Assembly (NCBI GenBank): GCA_015257635.1 | Contig: JABZJU010000023.1 | Coordinates: 1-7,108 of the forward strand | Direction: 5' to 3' | DNA from: Nanosynbacter sp. | GTDB taxonomy: Bacteria; Patescibacteriota; Saccharimonadia; Saccharimonadales; Saccharimonadaceae | Length of the DNA stretch: 7,108 nt | Part shown: positions 5,890 to 7,108 of the stretch, piece by piece | Layout of the letters: each line of letters starts with the position of its first letter | Numbering within the stretch: position 1 is the first letter of the stretch | Notes under the pieces: generated by a model | Told to the model about the DNA's origin: nothing | The model's database searches: none | The model's input: only the letters and a program-made list of their open reading frames with translations | Position numbers and translations under genes: made by a program

Positions 5890-7108
5890 ATGAAAAAAAT
5901 CCGTATATATCTTAAAAAGCTATATGCATTTCTTCATAAAATGCCCGGTTGGATTTGGCTAATTCCAATCTTAATCTTAGCCATCAACGTTCGACTTACC
6001 TATTTAACAAAAGCCGATATTTGGCACGATGAAGGATATACGGCGGCCATCATTCAGCAGCCAATCAGAGAAATTATCACCATTACGACCACGGATGTCC
6101 ACCCGCCGCTTTATTACGTTATTATGCACGTTTGGCAATCGATTTTCGGCAATTCCGTAGCTTCGCTCAGAGGATTTAGCGTTACGTGCGGAGTTCTGAC
6201 GATTGCCCTATTATTTCTATTACTCCAAAAACTTTTCTCTAAAAGAATCGCCGTATTCGGAAGTTTTTTAGCAGCGCTAGGACCATTCTTAATTCGCTAT
6301 AGCGACGAAGCTCGAATGTATGCGCTGGCGGCACTTTTGGCTGTAGCAATGACATACGCATTTGTCGTGGCGGTCGAGCACAAAAATAAGAAGTTCTGGT
6401 GGGCGCTATATGGAATTTTAGTAGCACTCGGTCTTTATACGCAATATTTTCTAGCATTAATGCTACCCGCTCATTTCGCATATATTTGGCTGAAACTTGG
6501 CAGAAATCGCACTGCCATAAAAAATATATTTAAGGACAAAAACGTTTGGCTTGCCGCAGGAACATGCTTTTTACTATTCCTTCCCTGGCTACCAGTTATG
6601 ATCTCCCAAACCAGCCGAGTAAGTGACGGCTTCTGGATTCCCGAAGTCACTAAATTTACCATCCCGACAACATTATCAATGTTCTTAACTTATGACGACA
6701 GAATTGTCCGCTATTTTGGGTTGCTACTGCCGCCAATTATAATCGCAATTTCACTCATCCTAGCCAAAAAACACCCAAAATACCAAGCAGCAATTTGGAT
6801 TTTAACAATTTGGCTGCTGCTGCCAATGATCATCGTTTACATACTCAGCCAGGGCCGACCAGTTTACTTAGATCGATACTTCACTTATTCAGCGCCGGCG
6901 TCTTACGGCTTGATTGCGGTATTCATCGGGCTTATTTTTTCTAATAAGAAATGGTGGCCTATTGGAATATCTATTGTCCTGGTATTATTTATTGGTCATT
7001 ATATGTGGCATATCGGCGGTAAAAATATAGTAGAATCATCCTGGAACAACACCAACACAGCCATGAATCATATAAATGAAAATGTCCAGAGTAGTGATGC
7101 TATTATCT
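5890..7108 (+). CDS. Multi-pass GT-C membrane glycosyltransferase (family 39-like), 3' end beyond window
   Basis: An open frame of 406 codons running off the right edge. It encodes a hydrophobic protein with roughly 9-10 membrane segments, the first at about 21-40. WHDEGYT (45-51), just after the first helix, is the Asp-Glu motif that GT-C enzymes of the GT39/PMT/ArnT type carry in the first outer loop to bind a lipid-phosphate sugar donor. HPPLYY (71-76), RYSDEARMYAL (136-146) and RPVYLDRYF (323-331) are typical of bacterial proteins annotated as family 39 or predicted mannosyltransferases. It therefore probably transfers a sugar from a polyprenyl-phosphate carrier to an acceptor on the outer face of the membrane; sugar and acceptor cannot be read from sequence. 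The ATG lies 3 nt after the gatD stop without a clear Shine-Dalgarno, suggesting cotranscription with murT-gatD. Confidence 0.8.
   Translation, partial: MKKIRIYLKKLYAFLHKMPGWIWLIPILILAINVRLTYLTKADIWHDEGYTAAIIQQPIREIITITTTDVHPPLYYVIMHVWQSIFGNSVASLRGFSVTCGVLTIALLFLLLQKLFSKRIAVFGSFLAALGPFLIRYSDEARMYALAALLAVAMTYAFVVAVEHKNKKFWWALYGILVALGLYTQYFLALMLPAHFAYIWLKLGRNRTAIKNIFKDKNVWLAAGTCFLLFLPWLPVMISQTSRVSDGFWIPEVTKFTIPTTLSMFLTYDDRIVRYFGLLLPPIIIAISLILAKKHPKYQAAIWILTIWLLLPMIIVYILSQGRPVYLDRYFTYSAPASYGLIAVFIGLIFSNKKWWPIGISIVLVLFIGHYMWHIGGKNIVESSWNNTNTAMNHINENVQSSDAII

Noticed and set aside
1..7108. CRISPR arrays, insertion sequences, prophage or attachment sites
   Set aside because: No spaced direct repeats, transposase-like frames or terminal inverted repeats were seen. 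The window is filled by housekeeping and envelope genes.

Overview
The window looks like part of a Patescibacteria (CPR) genome, most likely Candidatus Saccharibacteria. This rests on recognition rather than a database match. The clues are a membrane-anchored Clp-type AAA+ ATPase preceded by a small membrane protein, a MurT/GatD pair without the usual MurT zinc ribbon, tight packing with hardly any intergenic DNA, and leaderless-type gene starts. All visible stops are TAA or TAG, so the sequence neither supports nor excludes a TGA recoding.

Layout: positions 1-836 (minus) hold murB, cut at the left edge. It faces away from a tRNA-Arg(UCG) gene at 891-967 (plus), and their promoters lie back to back in about 50 bp. 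A hairpin terminator follows the tRNA. From 3858 down to 1037 (minus) runs a two-gene unit: a 126-aa membrane protein of unknown function, then an 816-aa membrane-anchored double-AAA+ Clp-like ATPase. The two overlap by 10 bp. From 3903 onward (plus) runs murT, gatD and a multi-pass GT-C (family 39-like) glycosyltransferase, which is cut at the right edge. The two operons diverge from one compact promoter region around 3859-3902. No stretch longer than 300 bases lacks a gene; the largest gap is the 69 bp between the tRNA and the ClpATPase stop, which holds the terminator.

Functional theme: the cell envelope. MurB makes UDP-MurNAc, MurT/GatD amidates the D-Glu of the lipid II stem peptide, and the GT-C enzyme probably moves a sugar from a lipid carrier outside the membrane. 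The Clp-like protein with its small partner is the least understood part. Its first ATPase ring looks catalytically dead, and both rings have lost the usual aromatic pore-loop residues.

The main anomalies are a -1 frameshift that splits gatD at a T5 run, the unusual Clp-like ATPase, and three genes whose ATG lies 6-7 nt after a -10 box.
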